Below, in pieces: positions 25,146 to 34,604 of a DNA stretch of 64,000 nt. Where the stretch lies: the NCBI RefSeq assembly GCF_034669705.1, contig NZ_JAXMOR010000003.1, positions 62,001-126,000 of the forward strand. The letters are read 5' to 3'. The notes beneath the pieces are model-generated. The model was not told where the DNA came from, did no database searches, and was given only the letters and a program-made list of their open reading frames with translations. A program made the position numbers and the translations under genes. How positions within the stretch are numbered: the first letter of the stretch is position 1; every line of letters starts with the position of its first letter. Source of the DNA: Marinovum sp034669705. Lineage in GTDB: Bacteria > Pseudomonadota > Alphaproteobacteria > Rhodobacterales > Rhodobacteraceae.

Positions 25146-26591
25146 TCATTCCGCCGCCAGCTGCCCGCGCCGCCCCTCCGAGGCATCGAGCGGAAACACC
25201 TTCGCCGGGTTCAGCAGCCAGGCCGGGTCAAACACGTCCTTCACCGCCATCTGCGCCTCCAGATCTGCGGCACCATATTGATCCCACATCAGGTCACGCT
25301 TCTCGATCCCCACCCCGTGCTCGCCGGTCAAACAGCCGCCGACCTCGACGCAGAGCTTCAGGATATCCGCCCCCAACCGCTCGCAGAGCTCGAGATCGCC
25401 GGGCTTGTTGGCATTGTAGAGGATCAGCGGATGCATGTTGCCGTCGCCGGCGTGAAACACATTGGCCACCTCGAGCCCGTAGTCGCGGCTCATCTCGCTG
25501 ATCCGCCGCAGCACCAGCGGCAGCTCGTTCACCGGGATGGTGCCGTCGAGGCACATGTAATCGTTGATCTGCCCCATGGCGCCAAAGGCCGACTTCCGCC
25601 CCAGCCAGATCCGCCCGGCCTCATCGGCATCGCGCGCCTCGCGCAACTCCAGCGGATCGTGCCGTTCGGCGATGGCTTTGATCCGGGCCAGCTGGTCGTC
25701 AATCTCCGCCTCAGAGCCCTCGACCTCGACGATCAGCAGCGCCTCGCAATCGGGATAGCCGGCATGGGCGAAATCCTCGCAGGCGCGGATGCAGGGTCGG
25801 TCCATGAACTCGATCGCTACTGGCAGGATGCCGGCCTTGATGATGTCGGAGACGCAAGCGCCCGCCACCTCGTTGCTGTCGAATCCCATCAGCACCGGCC
25901 GCGCGCCCTCGGGTTTCGGCAGGATGCGCAGGGTGGCCTCGGTCACCACGCCAAGCTGCCCCTCCGAGCCGCAGATCACCCCCAGCAGATCAAGCCCGCC
26001 GGCGTCCATATGCGCGCCGCCGATCTCGACCACGCTGCCATCCATCAGCACCATGGTGACGCCCAGCAGGTTGTTGGTGGTCACGCCGTATTTGAGGCAA
26101 TGCGCCCCGCCTGAGTTCATCGCGATATTGCCGGCAATGGCGCAGGCCAGCTGCGACGAGGGATCGGGCGCATAGAAGAACCCGTCCGCCTCCACCGCGC
26201 CGGTGACGCTGAGGTTGGTGCGCCCGGTCTGCACCCGGATCACCCGGTTGGCATAGTCGGTCTCGAGCACCGCGTTCATCCGCGCCACGCCGAGGATCAC
26301 GCAATCCGCCGTCGGCAGCGCGCCGCCGGCCAGCGAGGTGCCGGCCCCGCGCGGCACCACCGGCACGCCCATCTGGTGACAGATCCGCAACACCGCCGCC
26401 ACCTCCTCGGTGCGCGCCGGCAGCACCGCCACCATCGGCGGACAGCGATAGGCCGACAGCGCGTCGCACTCATAGGCCCGCAGCTCGGCCTCTGCGTGGA
26501 TCACGCCAGAGGGCCCGAGAACCTTGCCGAGCCGGGCCACCAGTTCTGATTTCTGCGCCAGCCGCTCGGGCCGGGGAGGGGGCATGTCCAT
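25146..26591 (-). CDS. glcD: glycolate oxidase FAD-linked subunit
   Basis: 481 residues. FAD-binding stretch PRGAGTSLAGGA near residue 85, then AGNIAMNSGGAHCLKYG, and a C-terminal FAD-oxidase domain with HAGDGNMHPLILY and GEHGVGIEKR, as in GlcD and D-lactate dehydrogenases. Oxidises glycolate to glyoxylate with GlcE and GlcF. ATG 26591 follows AGGAG; the frame runs on to 26660 but through the promoter. First gene of the operon, preceded by a housekeeping-type promoter and a dyad operator. Confidence 0.95.
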   Translation of the reverse strand: MDMPPPRPERLAQKSELVARLGKVLGPSGVIHAEAELRAYECDALSAYRCPPMVAVLPARTEEVAAVLRICHQMGVPVVPRGAGTSLAGGALPTADCVILGVARMNAVLETDYANRVIRVQTGRTNLSVTGAVEADGFFYAPDPSSQLACAIAGNIAMNSGGAHCLKYGVTTNNLLGVTMVLMDGSVVEIGGAHMDAGGLDLLGVICGSEGQLGVVTEATLRILPKPEGARPVLMGFDSNEVAGACVSDIIKAGILPVAIEFMDRPCIRACEDFAHAGYPDCEALLIVEVEGSEAEIDDQLARIKAIAERHDPLELREARDADEAGRIWLGRKSAFGAMGQINDYMCLDGTIPVNELPLVLRRISEMSRDYGLEVANVFHAGDGNMHPLILYNANKPGDLELCERLGADILKLCVEVGGCLTGEHGVGIEKRDLMWDQYGAADLEAQMAVKDVFDPAWLLNPAKVFPLDASEGRRGQLAAE

Positions 26592-26605
26592 GGCGATCTC
26601 CTGAC

Positions 26606-26628
26606 ATTGGTAAGAAAATATAACCAAT
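26606..26628 (-). promoter_or_regulatory. candidate operator of glcDEF
   Basis: ATTGGT (26606-26611) and ACCAAT (26623-26628) form a perfect dyad around 11 bases. It covers the -10 box and start of transcription, a repressor position. The TGGT/ACCA arms resemble sites of GntR-family (FadR/GlcC-like) regulators, but those usually have short spacers, so the regulator is uncertain. Confidence 0.55.
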
Positions 26629-26644
26629 TGCTTAAAAATGGCAA
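26617..26644 (-). promoter_or_regulatory. promoter of glcDEF
   Basis: On the minus strand TTGCCA (26639-26644), a 16-base spacer and TATATT (26617-26622). It places the transcript start near 26610, about 19 bases before the glcD ATG, leaving room just for the AGGAG site. Confidence 0.55.
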
Positions 26645-26702
26645 GCCGCAGTCTGCCCATGCGCCTCTTCCGCTAGCTCCGCGCCGCGGTTAGGGTGCCG
26701 CC

Positions 26703-27428
26703 ATGATGACATGGAGCGACCGCCTCAGCCTCTTCACGCCGTGGGATTACGCCGCCGTCGCGCTGCTGTTCCTGGCCTGGATCGGCATCGGCCTGCTGAT
26801 CGAGAACGCCGGCAAGCGCGGCTCGGTCTCGAACCTCACCACTGAATACCGGATTGCCTGGATGGAGCAGATGGTCACCCGCGATCCGCGCATCTTCGAC
26901 AGCCAGATCCTCGGTATCCTGCGCCAGGGCACGGCGTTCTTTGCCTCGGCCTGCATGATCGCCATCGGCGGCATGCTGGCGCTGATCGGCAATGCCGAGC
27001 GGCTGGCCGGCGTGGCGCAGGATCTCACCCTCGAGACCGCGCCGATCTTTGTCTGGGAGTTCAAGCTCCTGCTGGTCATCCTGCTGGTGGTCAACGGCTT
27101 TCTCAAGTTCGTCTGGTCGCACCGGCTGTTCGGCTATTGCGCGGTGCTGATGGCGGCGGTGCCCAATGATCCGGCCGATCCCGCGGCCTATCCGAGGGCG
27201 CGCAAGGCGGCCGCGCTCAACGTCACCGCCGCACGCAGTTATAACAGGGGATTACGATCAATTTACTTCGCCATGGCCGCCACGGCATGGCTATTGGGGG
27301 CGGTTCCACTCATAGTGGCGGTGCTGTTCACGCTGGCCGTGGTCTACCGCCGGGAGTTCGCCTCGCAATCGCGCGAGGCGCTGCTTGCCGACGAAGGACA
27401 GGACCCGCAAACCCCGGAGATCCGATGA
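26703..27428 (+). CDS. DUF599 family membrane protein
   Basis: 241 residues with about four transmembrane segments (near residues 15-33, 75-95, 115-135 and 190-220). The N-terminal WMEQMVTRDPRIFDSQILG stretch and FEWxL-type region (FVWEFKLLLVILLVVNGFLK) fit DUF599, a conserved proteobacterial family of unknown function. The frame opens with two Met codons at 26703 and 26706. Its stop overlaps the next ATG (ATGA). Confidence 0.8.
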   Translation: MMTWSDRLSLFTPWDYAAVALLFLAWIGIGLLIENAGKRGSVSNLTTEYRIAWMEQMVTRDPRIFDSQILGILRQGTAFFASACMIAIGGMLALIGNAERLAGVAQDLTLETAPIFVWEFKLLLVILLVVNGFLKFVWSHRLFGYCAVLMAAVPNDPADPAAYPRARKAAALNVTAARSYNRGLRSIYFAMAATAWLLGAVPLIVAVLFTLAVVYRREFASQSREALLADEGQDPQTPEIR

Positions 27429-27802
27429 TCCGCGCCGCACTTGCCGCCCTGTTCCTGCTGCAGCCACTGGCCGCCGCCGCCGCCGAACCTGAAATCGTCG
27501 AAGTCCGGGTGAGCAAGCCTGACATGGGCTGGCTGTTCAAGGTCACCGTGCGGCACCCCGACGCCGGCTGGGATCACTTTGCCGACGGCTGGGAGGTGCT
27601 CGACCGCCACGGCCGCCGGCTCGGGTATCGCAAGCTGGCGCACCCGCATGTGCACGAACAGCCCTTCACCCGCTCGCTGCGCGGGGTGATGGTTCCGGAC
27701 GGCATCCGCATGGTGCTGATCCGCGCCCATTGTTCGGAACACGGCTGGGCCTCGAAACCGGTCAAGGTCAAGCTCTCGCCCGCAGGCCGCGGCAGCTACT
27801 GA
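27425..27802 (+). CDS. small secreted protein of unknown function
   Basis: 125 residues with signal peptide MIRAALAALFLLQPLAAAAA. The mature part has a VRVSKPDMGWLFKVTVRHPD strand-like opening and a HPHVHEQPFTRSL histidine cluster, suggesting a small beta-sandwich; one Cys near the C-terminus. I do not recognise an established function. Coupled to the DUF599 gene by ATGA. Confidence 0.7.
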   Translation: MIRAALAALFLLQPLAAAAAEPEIVEVRVSKPDMGWLFKVTVRHPDAGWDHFADGWEVLDRHGRRLGYRKLAHPHVHEQPFTRSLRGVMVPDGIRMVLIRAHCSEHGWASKPVKVKLSPAGRGSY

Positions 27803-27815
27803 GCGTCATCCAGCC

Positions 27816-27876
27816 CGTCTTCTGGCCGGAAATATTCCCGGGCGAGTCCGGAAAGGACGGGGGGCAGCGCCCCCAT
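27816..27876. repeat. dispersed intergenic repeat, copy 4
   Basis: CGTCTTCTGGCCGGAAATAT then TCCCGGGCGAG, ending in a GGGGGCAGCGCCCCC palindrome. It lies between two convergent genes and matches copies at 19134 and 25082 closely. Confidence 0.6.
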
Positions 27877-27878
27877 TC

Positions 27879-29918
27879 CTACCGCCGCCCCTCGCGCAGC
27901 CAGGCCCCGACAATCAGCCCCGATGCCAAAAGCAGCACCAGCCAAGCCGGCAGCAGCGGCACCTGGGTCACGTCGCGGGTCTCGAAGGCGCCGCGCGGCG
28001 TCAGCCCGATCCAGCCACGGCCAGCCGCGGGCCGTCCCTCGCGCACGTTGCGAATTCGCGGCAGACCGTCATCCAGTTGCAGCACCCCGCCGCGCAGGCT
28101 GCCCACCAGTGGCTCGAGCACATCGCCGGTGGCGATGGTCTGCTCGAATTCCTTCGGCGCCGCCGGCCCCAGCCCGATCACGCTTTCCAAATCGCCGTCG
28201 CGCAGCCGGTAGAGCCCGATCTCAGGCCCCTCATGCACCGCCTCGAAGCGCCCGGGGCTGACCTCTTCCAGCTCCAGCACCACCTCTGAACCATCCGGGC
28301 CGATCACTGTCACCGGCCCGGCCTCTTCCGCCAGGGTGCGGCGGATGATCCTCATGGTCTGGCCATTGGCCTCGGCATAGAGCGTCTCTTCCTCGAGTTC
28401 CGGCTCCTTCATCATCCAATGCGCAAGCCGCCGCAGCAGCTCGAGTTGCGGCCCGCCGCCCTCGAAACCGCGCGACCAGAGCCAGGCGTGATCCGAGGCC
28501 AGAAGCGCCACGCGCCCCTCGCCGACCCGGTCGAGCACCAAGAGGGGCTTGTCTTCGACGCCCGACATCAGCACGTCGCCGCGCTCCGGCGTCACCTCGA
28601 TCTGGCGCAGCCAGCGGCCCCAGCTCTCGGGATCGCCAAGGCCCACGGTCACCGGGTGGCGCGCGCCCTGGTCTGTCACTTTCGGTGCATAGCCCTGTTC
28701 GATCACCCGCGCGGTGGGCGCGGCCGGCACCACCGACGACAGTGGCGAGCGATAGAGCGAATCGGCGCTGGCGAAATCTGGCCCCGAGGCGATCAGCACC
28801 GCGCCGCCCTCCTCGACATAGCGCGCGACGTTGTCGAGGTAGATCGCCGGCAGGATGCCGCGGCGCTTGTAGCGGTCGAAAATGATCAGGTCGAAGTCGT
28901 CGATCTTTTCCAGAAACAGCTCGCGGGTCGGAAAGGCGATCAGCGACAGTTCCCGCACCGGCACGCCATCCTGCTTCTCCGGCGGGCGCAGGATGGTGAA
29001 ATGCACCAGGTCGACGGAACTGTCGGATTTCAGCAGGTTGCGCCAGGTCCGCCCGCCGGGATGCGGCTCGCCAGAGACCAGCAGCACCCGCAGCCGGTCG
29101 CGCACGCCGTTGATCTGGATCAGCGCAGTGTTGTTGCGCTCGGTCAACTCGCCCTCGGCCTCCGGCACGGTGAATTGCAGCACGTTGCGGCCGCCATGGG
29201 GCAGGGTGACGGGGATCTCGATGTCCTCGCCCAGCGGCACGTCAAACGCCATCGGCGCGCCGCCGTCGATCGAGACTTGCAGTTCGGTCTGAAGTGCCTC
29301 TGGCGCGGCGCCGCTGTCCTCGACCCGCAGGGTCAGGGTCACCGGCTCGCCGAGGATGGCAAAGGCCGGCGCGTTGGAAACGATCAGCCGCCGGTCCCAA
29401 TCGGTCTCGTGCCCGGTCATCAGCAGGTGCATCGGCGCCGGCAGTTGCGGCGCGCGGGCCATGTCGTGCACCCGGCCATCCGACAGCGCGATGACGCCGG
29501 CGATCCGCGCCCGAGGTTCCTCGGCCAGCGCGGTGTTGAGCGCGGTCATCAGCTGGGTGCCGAGATCGCCTTCGCCATCGCCCACCGTGACCCGCCGCAC
29601 CTCGGTGTTGTCGCGCGCCGAGAGCTGTGCCTCGAGCGTCGCGGCGGCCTGCGCGGTCACCTCGGCGCGGTCACCCAGCTGCTGCGAGGCACTCTTGTCC
29701 TCGACCAGCATAACGATGTCGGTGAGCGGCGCGCGGTCTTCCTCCTGATAGGCCGGCTGCGCCAGCGCGGCCAGCACCACCAGCCCGCCCAGAAGCCTGA
29801 GGCCCCAGCCCGAGAGCCCGCGCCAGAGCGCCAGTCCGGCGGCGAAAAGCACCAGCAGGCCGACGCCGGCCAGCACCGGCCAGGGCAGCATGGGGTCGAA
29901 GATCACGGTTCCGGTCAT
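27879..29918 (-). CDS. large membrane protein, amidotransferase-like central domain
   Basis: 679 residues. Two N-terminal helices (about 12-55), a periplasmic region with a VWA-like start (DIVMLVEDKSASQ), a class-I amidotransferase-like middle part (VLLVSGEPHPGG, then YVEEGGAVLIASGPDF) without an obvious catalytic triad, and a C-terminal helix (LLPAWLVLLLASGLIVGAWL). It is the last gene of the MoxR-DUF58-DUF4159 block and overlaps the previous gene by four bases. Probably part of an envelope-stress or surface-assembly complex; function unproven. Confidence 0.8.
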   Translation of the reverse strand: MTGTVIFDPMLPWPVLAGVGLLVLFAAGLALWRGLSGWGLRLLGGLVVLAALAQPAYQEEDRAPLTDIVMLVEDKSASQQLGDRAEVTAQAAATLEAQLSARDNTEVRRVTVGDGEGDLGTQLMTALNTALAEEPRARIAGVIALSDGRVHDMARAPQLPAPMHLLMTGHETDWDRRLIVSNAPAFAILGEPVTLTLRVEDSGAAPEALQTELQVSIDGGAPMAFDVPLGEDIEIPVTLPHGGRNVLQFTVPEAEGELTERNNTALIQINGVRDRLRVLLVSGEPHPGGRTWRNLLKSDSSVDLVHFTILRPPEKQDGVPVRELSLIAFPTRELFLEKIDDFDLIIFDRYKRRGILPAIYLDNVARYVEEGGAVLIASGPDFASADSLYRSPLSSVVPAAPTARVIEQGYAPKVTDQGARHPVTVGLGDPESWGRWLRQIEVTPERGDVLMSGVEDKPLLVLDRVGEGRVALLASDHAWLWSRGFEGGGPQLELLRRLAHWMMKEPELEEETLYAEANGQTMRIIRRTLAEEAGPVTVIGPDGSEVVLELEEVSPGRFEAVHEGPEIGLYRLRDGDLESVIGLGPAAPKEFEQTIATGDVLEPLVGSLRGGVLQLDDGLPRIRNVREGRPAAGRGWIGLTPRGAFETRDVTQVPLLPAWLVLLLASGLIVGAWLREGRR

Positions 29919-32671
29919 TGGCCCAACCTGTCGAGCAGAGCAGGCACATGCACCTGGTCCGATTTGTAGTTGCCGGTCAGCACATGCATGATCAGGTTGA
30001 CCCCGAAGCGATAGGCCAGCTCGCGCTGGCGTTCACCGGCATAGCCGCGGCCCACCGGGTAGATCGGCGCGCCGCTGTCATCCATCGCCCAGGCCGCCGC
30101 CCAGTCATTGCCGCCGATCACCACCGGTGTCACCCCGTCGTTGAGGTTGCGGAAAGGCATGCCCTCGATCCGCTCGGCATCCGGCGGCGCGGCCTCGACC
30201 CAGACATCGCGGCCGGCGTGGCGGCCGGGGAAATCCTGCAGCAGGTAGAAGGTGCGGGTCAGCACGTGATCCTCTGGCACCGGTTCCAGCGGCGGAATGT
30301 CGAGCGGCTGCGCCAGCCGTTGCAGCCGCTGGCCATTGGGCGAGGCGGCGCCGAAGCTGGCGATATCGGCGTCACGGGTGTCAAACAGGATCATCCCGCC
30401 GGAGCGCAGGTATTCGTTGAGCTTGCTATAGGCGACGTCCGAGGGGATCGGCTGATCCGCCGTCACCGGCCAGTAGAGGAAGGGGAAAAAGGCCAGCTCG
30501 TCGGTCTCGAGGTCGACGCCGATCGGCTCGGCGGGCTCGACCGAGGTGCGGAAGAACAGTGTCTCGCTCAGCCCGGTCAACCCCTCATAGGCCATCTGGT
30601 CGAGCTGCGGATCGCCGGTGAGCACATGCGCCAGCACCACCTCCGAGGTCACCGAGAGGGCAAAATCATCGTCGCTCTGCGCCACAGCGCGCTCTGGCAG
30701 CGTGGCCAATGCCAGGAGTACAATCGCGGCGGTCTTCATCCCGCCGGTGAGCCGCCCGGCCAGCGCCAGCGAGGCCACCACGTCGACCGCCAGCAGCGCC
30801 AGCGCCAGGCTCAGCAGCAGCCCGGCAAGCGAAGTTTCCTGGGGTCGGCTCAGGCCTTCGACCGGAATGCGTGCCGGCCAGTCGGCGGCAGCAAGCACGG
30901 TCTCGGCGGTGATCACGTTGCGCGCCAGCCGCCGATCTTCGGACTGGTAGAGCCCGGGCAGCAGGTCGGGGCCGAGCGCAGCACTCACCAGCTCCGGCCC
31001 CTCGACACCGGGCCGTGTGCCGGCATCCCGCAGCGTGCCGAAGGCATCCATCACCTGCAGCGGCTCCCATGTGGTGCCCTCGAGGCTCTCGGCGTCCGGC
31101 GTGGTGGCCGAGGACGAGACCGCCAGCCGGTCGAGCATCTGCACGAAGAGGCCCGAGAGCGGCAGCGTCGACCATTCGGCATTGGCGGTGACATGCACCA
31201 GCACCACCTGCCCCTGCTCGATCCGCTTGCGGGTCACCAGCGGCGTGCCGTCGGCGAGCTGCGCGATCACCCGGTCGGCCAGCACCGGATCGGGCTGCGC
31301 CATCACCTGCGCGCTGACCCGCACGTCTTCGGGCACCGGCAGCCCGGCAAAGGGGCTGTCCTCGGCAAAGGGCGCCAGCGCCTTGGGCTCGCCCCAGGAC
31401 ATCGCCCCGCCCACGGTGCGGCCGCCGGCGCGCAGGCGTACCGGCATCAGCGGGTCTTCCGTCGCACGGCTGACGTCCGAGGCGGCCAGCCGCGGCCCGG
31501 CAAAGCGCAGCAGCAGCCCGCCCTGTTCCACCCAATCGGTCAGCGCCTGTTCCTCGGCCGGCGCCAGCGTCGCCACATCCGCCAGCACCACCACGTCGGG
31601 GTTGGCCGGCAGGATATCGGTCAGCGCGCCCTGCAGCAGGTCGGCATTGGGCTCCAGCGCCTTTTCCAGGTAGTGCAGCGGCGACAGCAGCTCGAGCCCC
31701 TCGCGGTCATCGCGCCCGGCGATCAGCGCCACTTCGCGGCGGCGCAGCGAATCGTCCGAGAGCGCCACCGCCCCGGCCGAGCGCTGGCCCTCGACCTCGA
31801 AGCGGGTGATCCTTCCGCGCAGCTCGGCGGGCAGCGAGAGCGAGACCTGCGCCTCGGCCTCGTCATCGGCAAACTCCGCCCCGGCGCGGGCCAGCACCGC
31901 GGCATTGCCAGAGGGGTCGCGGCCATGGGCGGCGATCTGGGCTGCGGTGCTGCCGGCGGTGGTCACCCGCCGCAGGGTCAGCTCGATTGCACCCTCCTCG
32001 AAGCCCGGCGGCGCCATCACCACCAGCGGCCGCGCCGATTGCACCACCCGCACCATGCCGCGCGTCTCCAGCGCGGCGAGGAAATCGCTCCGCCCGTCAT
32101 GCGCCAGCCCGTCCGAGAGCCAGAGCGTGTCGAACCTGTCCTCACCCAGCGCCTCGACAGCCTCGGCATAGGAGTCTTCGCCCGGCAGCCAGGGCTCCGG
32201 TGCGAGACCGGGCAGGCGCGAGCGCCAGGTCTCGGCGGCCTGGAATTGCAGCGGCTCGGGATCGGTCACCTTGAGCATCGCCACCCTGCGGCCATCGCGC
32301 TGTGCCTCGAGCAACAGCGCCTCGAGCGCCTCCTGCTGCGCCGCCCAGTCGCCGGCGCTGGCCCAGCTGGCATCCATCGCGATCAGGAGCGGGCCGGAGC
32401 CACGCTCGCCGGCCTCGCGCGGGTTGAGGATCGGGCCGGCCAGCCCGAGGATCACCGCCGCCACCGCGAGGATGCGCAAGAGCAGCAGCCACCACGGGGT
32501 GCGGTCGGTGACCTGGTCGTCGTCCTTCAGCCCGAGCAGCAGCACCACGGCGGGAAACATCCGCCGGATCGGCGCTGGCGGCACCGCGCGCAGGATGATC
32601 CAGAGGATCGGCAGCGCCAAGAGCCCCAGAAGCAACCAGGGAGAGAGAAACCCGATACCGAATACAGTCAT
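29915..32671 (-). CDS. BatA/DUF4159 domain membrane protein
   Basis: 918 residues. The N-terminal 80 residues are the double-transmembrane BatA-type domain (FLSPWLLLGLLALPILWIIL and LLLRILAVAAVILGLAGP). A long periplasmic, VWA-like region follows, another helix pair near 630-680, and a C-terminal DUF4159 domain (about 700-910) with FFPFLYWPV and GGMILFDTRD. Third gene of a four-gene operon, overlapping both neighbours by four bases. Family known to accompany MoxR ATPases; molecular role unknown. Confidence 0.87.
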   Translation of the reverse strand: MTVFGIGFLSPWLLLGLLALPILWIILRAVPPAPIRRMFPAVVLLLGLKDDDQVTDRTPWWLLLLRILAVAAVILGLAGPILNPREAGERGSGPLLIAMDASWASAGDWAAQQEALEALLLEAQRDGRRVAMLKVTDPEPLQFQAAETWRSRLPGLAPEPWLPGEDSYAEAVEALGEDRFDTLWLSDGLAHDGRSDFLAALETRGMVRVVQSARPLVVMAPPGFEEGAIELTLRRVTTAGSTAAQIAAHGRDPSGNAAVLARAGAEFADDEAEAQVSLSLPAELRGRITRFEVEGQRSAGAVALSDDSLRRREVALIAGRDDREGLELLSPLHYLEKALEPNADLLQGALTDILPANPDVVVLADVATLAPAEEQALTDWVEQGGLLLRFAGPRLAASDVSRATEDPLMPVRLRAGGRTVGGAMSWGEPKALAPFAEDSPFAGLPVPEDVRVSAQVMAQPDPVLADRVIAQLADGTPLVTRKRIEQGQVVLVHVTANAEWSTLPLSGLFVQMLDRLAVSSSATTPDAESLEGTTWEPLQVMDAFGTLRDAGTRPGVEGPELVSAALGPDLLPGLYQSEDRRLARNVITAETVLAAADWPARIPVEGLSRPQETSLAGLLLSLALALLAVDVVASLALAGRLTGGMKTAAIVLLALATLPERAVAQSDDDFALSVTSEVVLAHVLTGDPQLDQMAYEGLTGLSETLFFRTSVEPAEPIGVDLETDELAFFPFLYWPVTADQPIPSDVAYSKLNEYLRSGGMILFDTRDADIASFGAASPNGQRLQRLAQPLDIPPLEPVPEDHVLTRTFYLLQDFPGRHAGRDVWVEAAPPDAERIEGMPFRNLNDGVTPVVIGGNDWAAAWAMDDSGAPIYPVGRGYAGERQRELAYRFGVNLIMHVLTGNYKSDQVHVPALLDRLGQ

Positions 32672-33543
32672 CTTACGCCTTCCATCGCCCGATAGAGCCA
32701 GAGCAGCGCCTCATGCGCCGAGCGGTCGGTGTGATGCACGCTGTATTGCCAGCCGGTCGCCCGAGACACACGCGTCAGCCAGTCCTTGCGCTCGGCCAGC
32801 CGCTGCAGATAGCGCTCGCGCAACTCGTTGGCCTTCAGCGTCTCGTGCCGGACCGTCTTGCCGACGCTTTCAAAGACGGTGCGGCCGCGGAACGGAAAGG
32901 CCTCTTCGCTGGGGTCGAGCACCTGCAGGATCACCCCGCGCACGCCCCGGTCGGCCGCCTTGGTCAACGCGGCCTCGACCGGGGCGCTGTCGGCGAGGAA
33001 ATCCGAAATGAAGATTGCCCGGGCATGCGGCAGCATCAGGCGGGCTTCGGGCTCGGCATAATCCTCGGGCTGGTCGGTGGAAAACGCCTCTGCCAGCCGG
33101 ATCAGCTGCGGCTCGCCACGGCGCGGTGGCAGGCTGCCGCCGGTCAGCCCGACCCGCTCGCCGCCGCGGATCAGCAGGATCGCCGTCGCCATGGCGATCA
33201 GCCGCGCGCGGTCGCCCTTCTCGGGCAGCGCCTTGTCAGAGGCAAAGCGCATCGAGGCCGCCTGATCGACCCAGAGCATCACGCTCTGGGCGATCTGCCA
33301 TTCGCGTTCGCGCACATAGGTGCCATCGGAGCGGGCCGAGCGCCGCCAGTCGACGCTGCGCCGCCGGTCGCCCGGTTGCGCCGGGCGGTATTGCCAGAAA
33401 TCGTCGCCCATGCCGGCGCGGCGGCGGCCGTGTTCACCCAAAAGCACCGTGCCGGCCAGATGTTCAGCCCGGGCCAGCAGCGGCGGCAGGGTGGCGGCCT
33501 CTTCCTCGGATCTTGCGCGCAGATGGGCGGGGGTTTGGCTCAC
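32668..33543 (-). CDS. DUF58 domain protein
   Basis: 291 residues containing the DUF58 core: GRRRAGMGDDFWQYRPAQPG followed by DWRRSARSDGTYVRERE, then a VWA-like fold (SVMLWVDQAASM). No transmembrane helix, unlike the longer DUF58 proteins. Second gene of the MoxR operon, where DUF58 proteins are the standard partner of MoxR AAA+ ATPases. Overlaps both neighbours by four bases. Confidence 0.9.
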   Translation of the reverse strand: MSQTPAHLRARSEEEAATLPPLLARAEHLAGTVLLGEHGRRRAGMGDDFWQYRPAQPGDRRRSVDWRRSARSDGTYVREREWQIAQSVMLWVDQAASMRFASDKALPEKGDRARLIAMATAILLIRGGERVGLTGGSLPPRRGEPQLIRLAEAFSTDQPEDYAEPEARLMLPHARAIFISDFLADSAPVEAALTKAADRGVRGVILQVLDPSEEAFPFRGRTVFESVGKTVRHETLKANELRERYLQRLAERKDWLTRVSRATGWQYSVHHTDRSAHEALLWLYRAMEGVR

Positions 33544-34547
33544 GCAGCCGCCTCGGCCCGCATCAGGCCGGTTGCCGTCTCGTCGATCAGCCCGCTGAGC
33601 GACATGCCGCGCGCCCGCGCCGCGAAGTTGAGCGCCATGCGGTGGCTCAGCACCGGCCGCGCCATGTCGAGCACATCCTCGACCGAGGGCGCCAGCCGGC
33701 CGTCGATCAGCGCCCTGGCGCGGACCGTCAGCATCAGCGCCTGCGCCGCCCGCGGGCCGGGGCCCCAGGCGACGTTTTCGCGCACCTTGTCAGAGGCTTC
33801 CGGCTCGTCGGGGCGGAAGGCACGCACCAGATCGAGGATCATCTCGACCACGCTTTCGCCCACTGGCATCCGCCTGAGCAACATCTGCGCCGCGATCAGC
33901 TCTTCGGCGGTAAAGACCGCATGCGCCGCCTCTTCGGTGGCGCCGGTGGTGGCGAGCAGGATGTCACGCTCGGTGTCGCGGTCGGGGTAGAGCACGTCGA
34001 TCTGCACCAGGAAGCGGTCGAGCTGCGCCTCTGGCAGGGGGTAGGTGCCTTCCTGCTCGATCGGGTTCTGGGTGGCCAACACGTGGAACGGCGCATCAAG
34101 GATGCGGTTTTCGCCGGCGACGGTGACCTGCTTCTCCTGCATCGCCTGCAAAAGCGCCGATTGCGTGCGCGGGCTGGCGCGGTTGATCTCGTCGGCCATC
34201 AGCAGCTGGCAGAACACCGGCCCTTCGATGAACTTGAAGGCGCGCGAGCCATCCGAGGAGGTCTCCAGCACTTCAGAGCCGAGGATATCGGCCGGCATCA
34301 GGTCGGGGGTGAACTGGATGCGGTTGCCGTGCAGGCCCATCACGGTCGAGAGGGTCTCGACCAGCCGGGTCTTGCCGAGGCCGGGCAGGCCGATCAGCAG
34401 CGCGTGACCGCCGCAGAGCAGCGCCGAGAGCGTCAGGTCGACGACCCGCTCCTGGCCGATGAAGCGCTTGGTGATCGAGGCGCGTGCCAGGGCCAGCTTC
34501 TCCTCGAGCGCCTCGATATCGGCGACGAGATCGGGGACGTCATTCAT
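33540..34547 (-). CDS. MoxR-family AAA+ ATPase
   Basis: 335 residues. Walker A-like GLPGLGKT near residue 55, Walker B LMADEINRASP near 125, sensor 1 in LATQNPIEQEGTYPLPEAQLDRF region, all typical of MoxR. MoxR proteins act as chaperones maturing protein or metal complexes of the envelope. Start 34547 follows AGGAG; GTG 34565 would place that site inside the gene. Promoter-proximal gene of the operon; the 57-base gap to the divergent DUF1285 gene must hold both promoters. Confidence 0.93.
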   Translation of the reverse strand: MNDVPDLVADIEALEEKLALARASITKRFIGQERVVDLTLSALLCGGHALLIGLPGLGKTRLVETLSTVMGLHGNRIQFTPDLMPADILGSEVLETSSDGSRAFKFIEGPVFCQLLMADEINRASPRTQSALLQAMQEKQVTVAGENRILDAPFHVLATQNPIEQEGTYPLPEAQLDRFLVQIDVLYPDRDTERDILLATTGATEEAAHAVFTAEELIAAQMLLRRMPVGESVVEMILDLVRAFRPDEPEASDKVRENVAWGPGPRAAQALMLTVRARALIDGRLAPSVEDVLDMARPVLSHRMALNFAARARGMSLSGLIDETATGLMRAEAAA

Positions 34548-34604
34548 GAAAAAGGCTCCTTGCACACTATGTCCTTGGCTGTGAGTGTATCGTTGAAACG
34601 GGAA

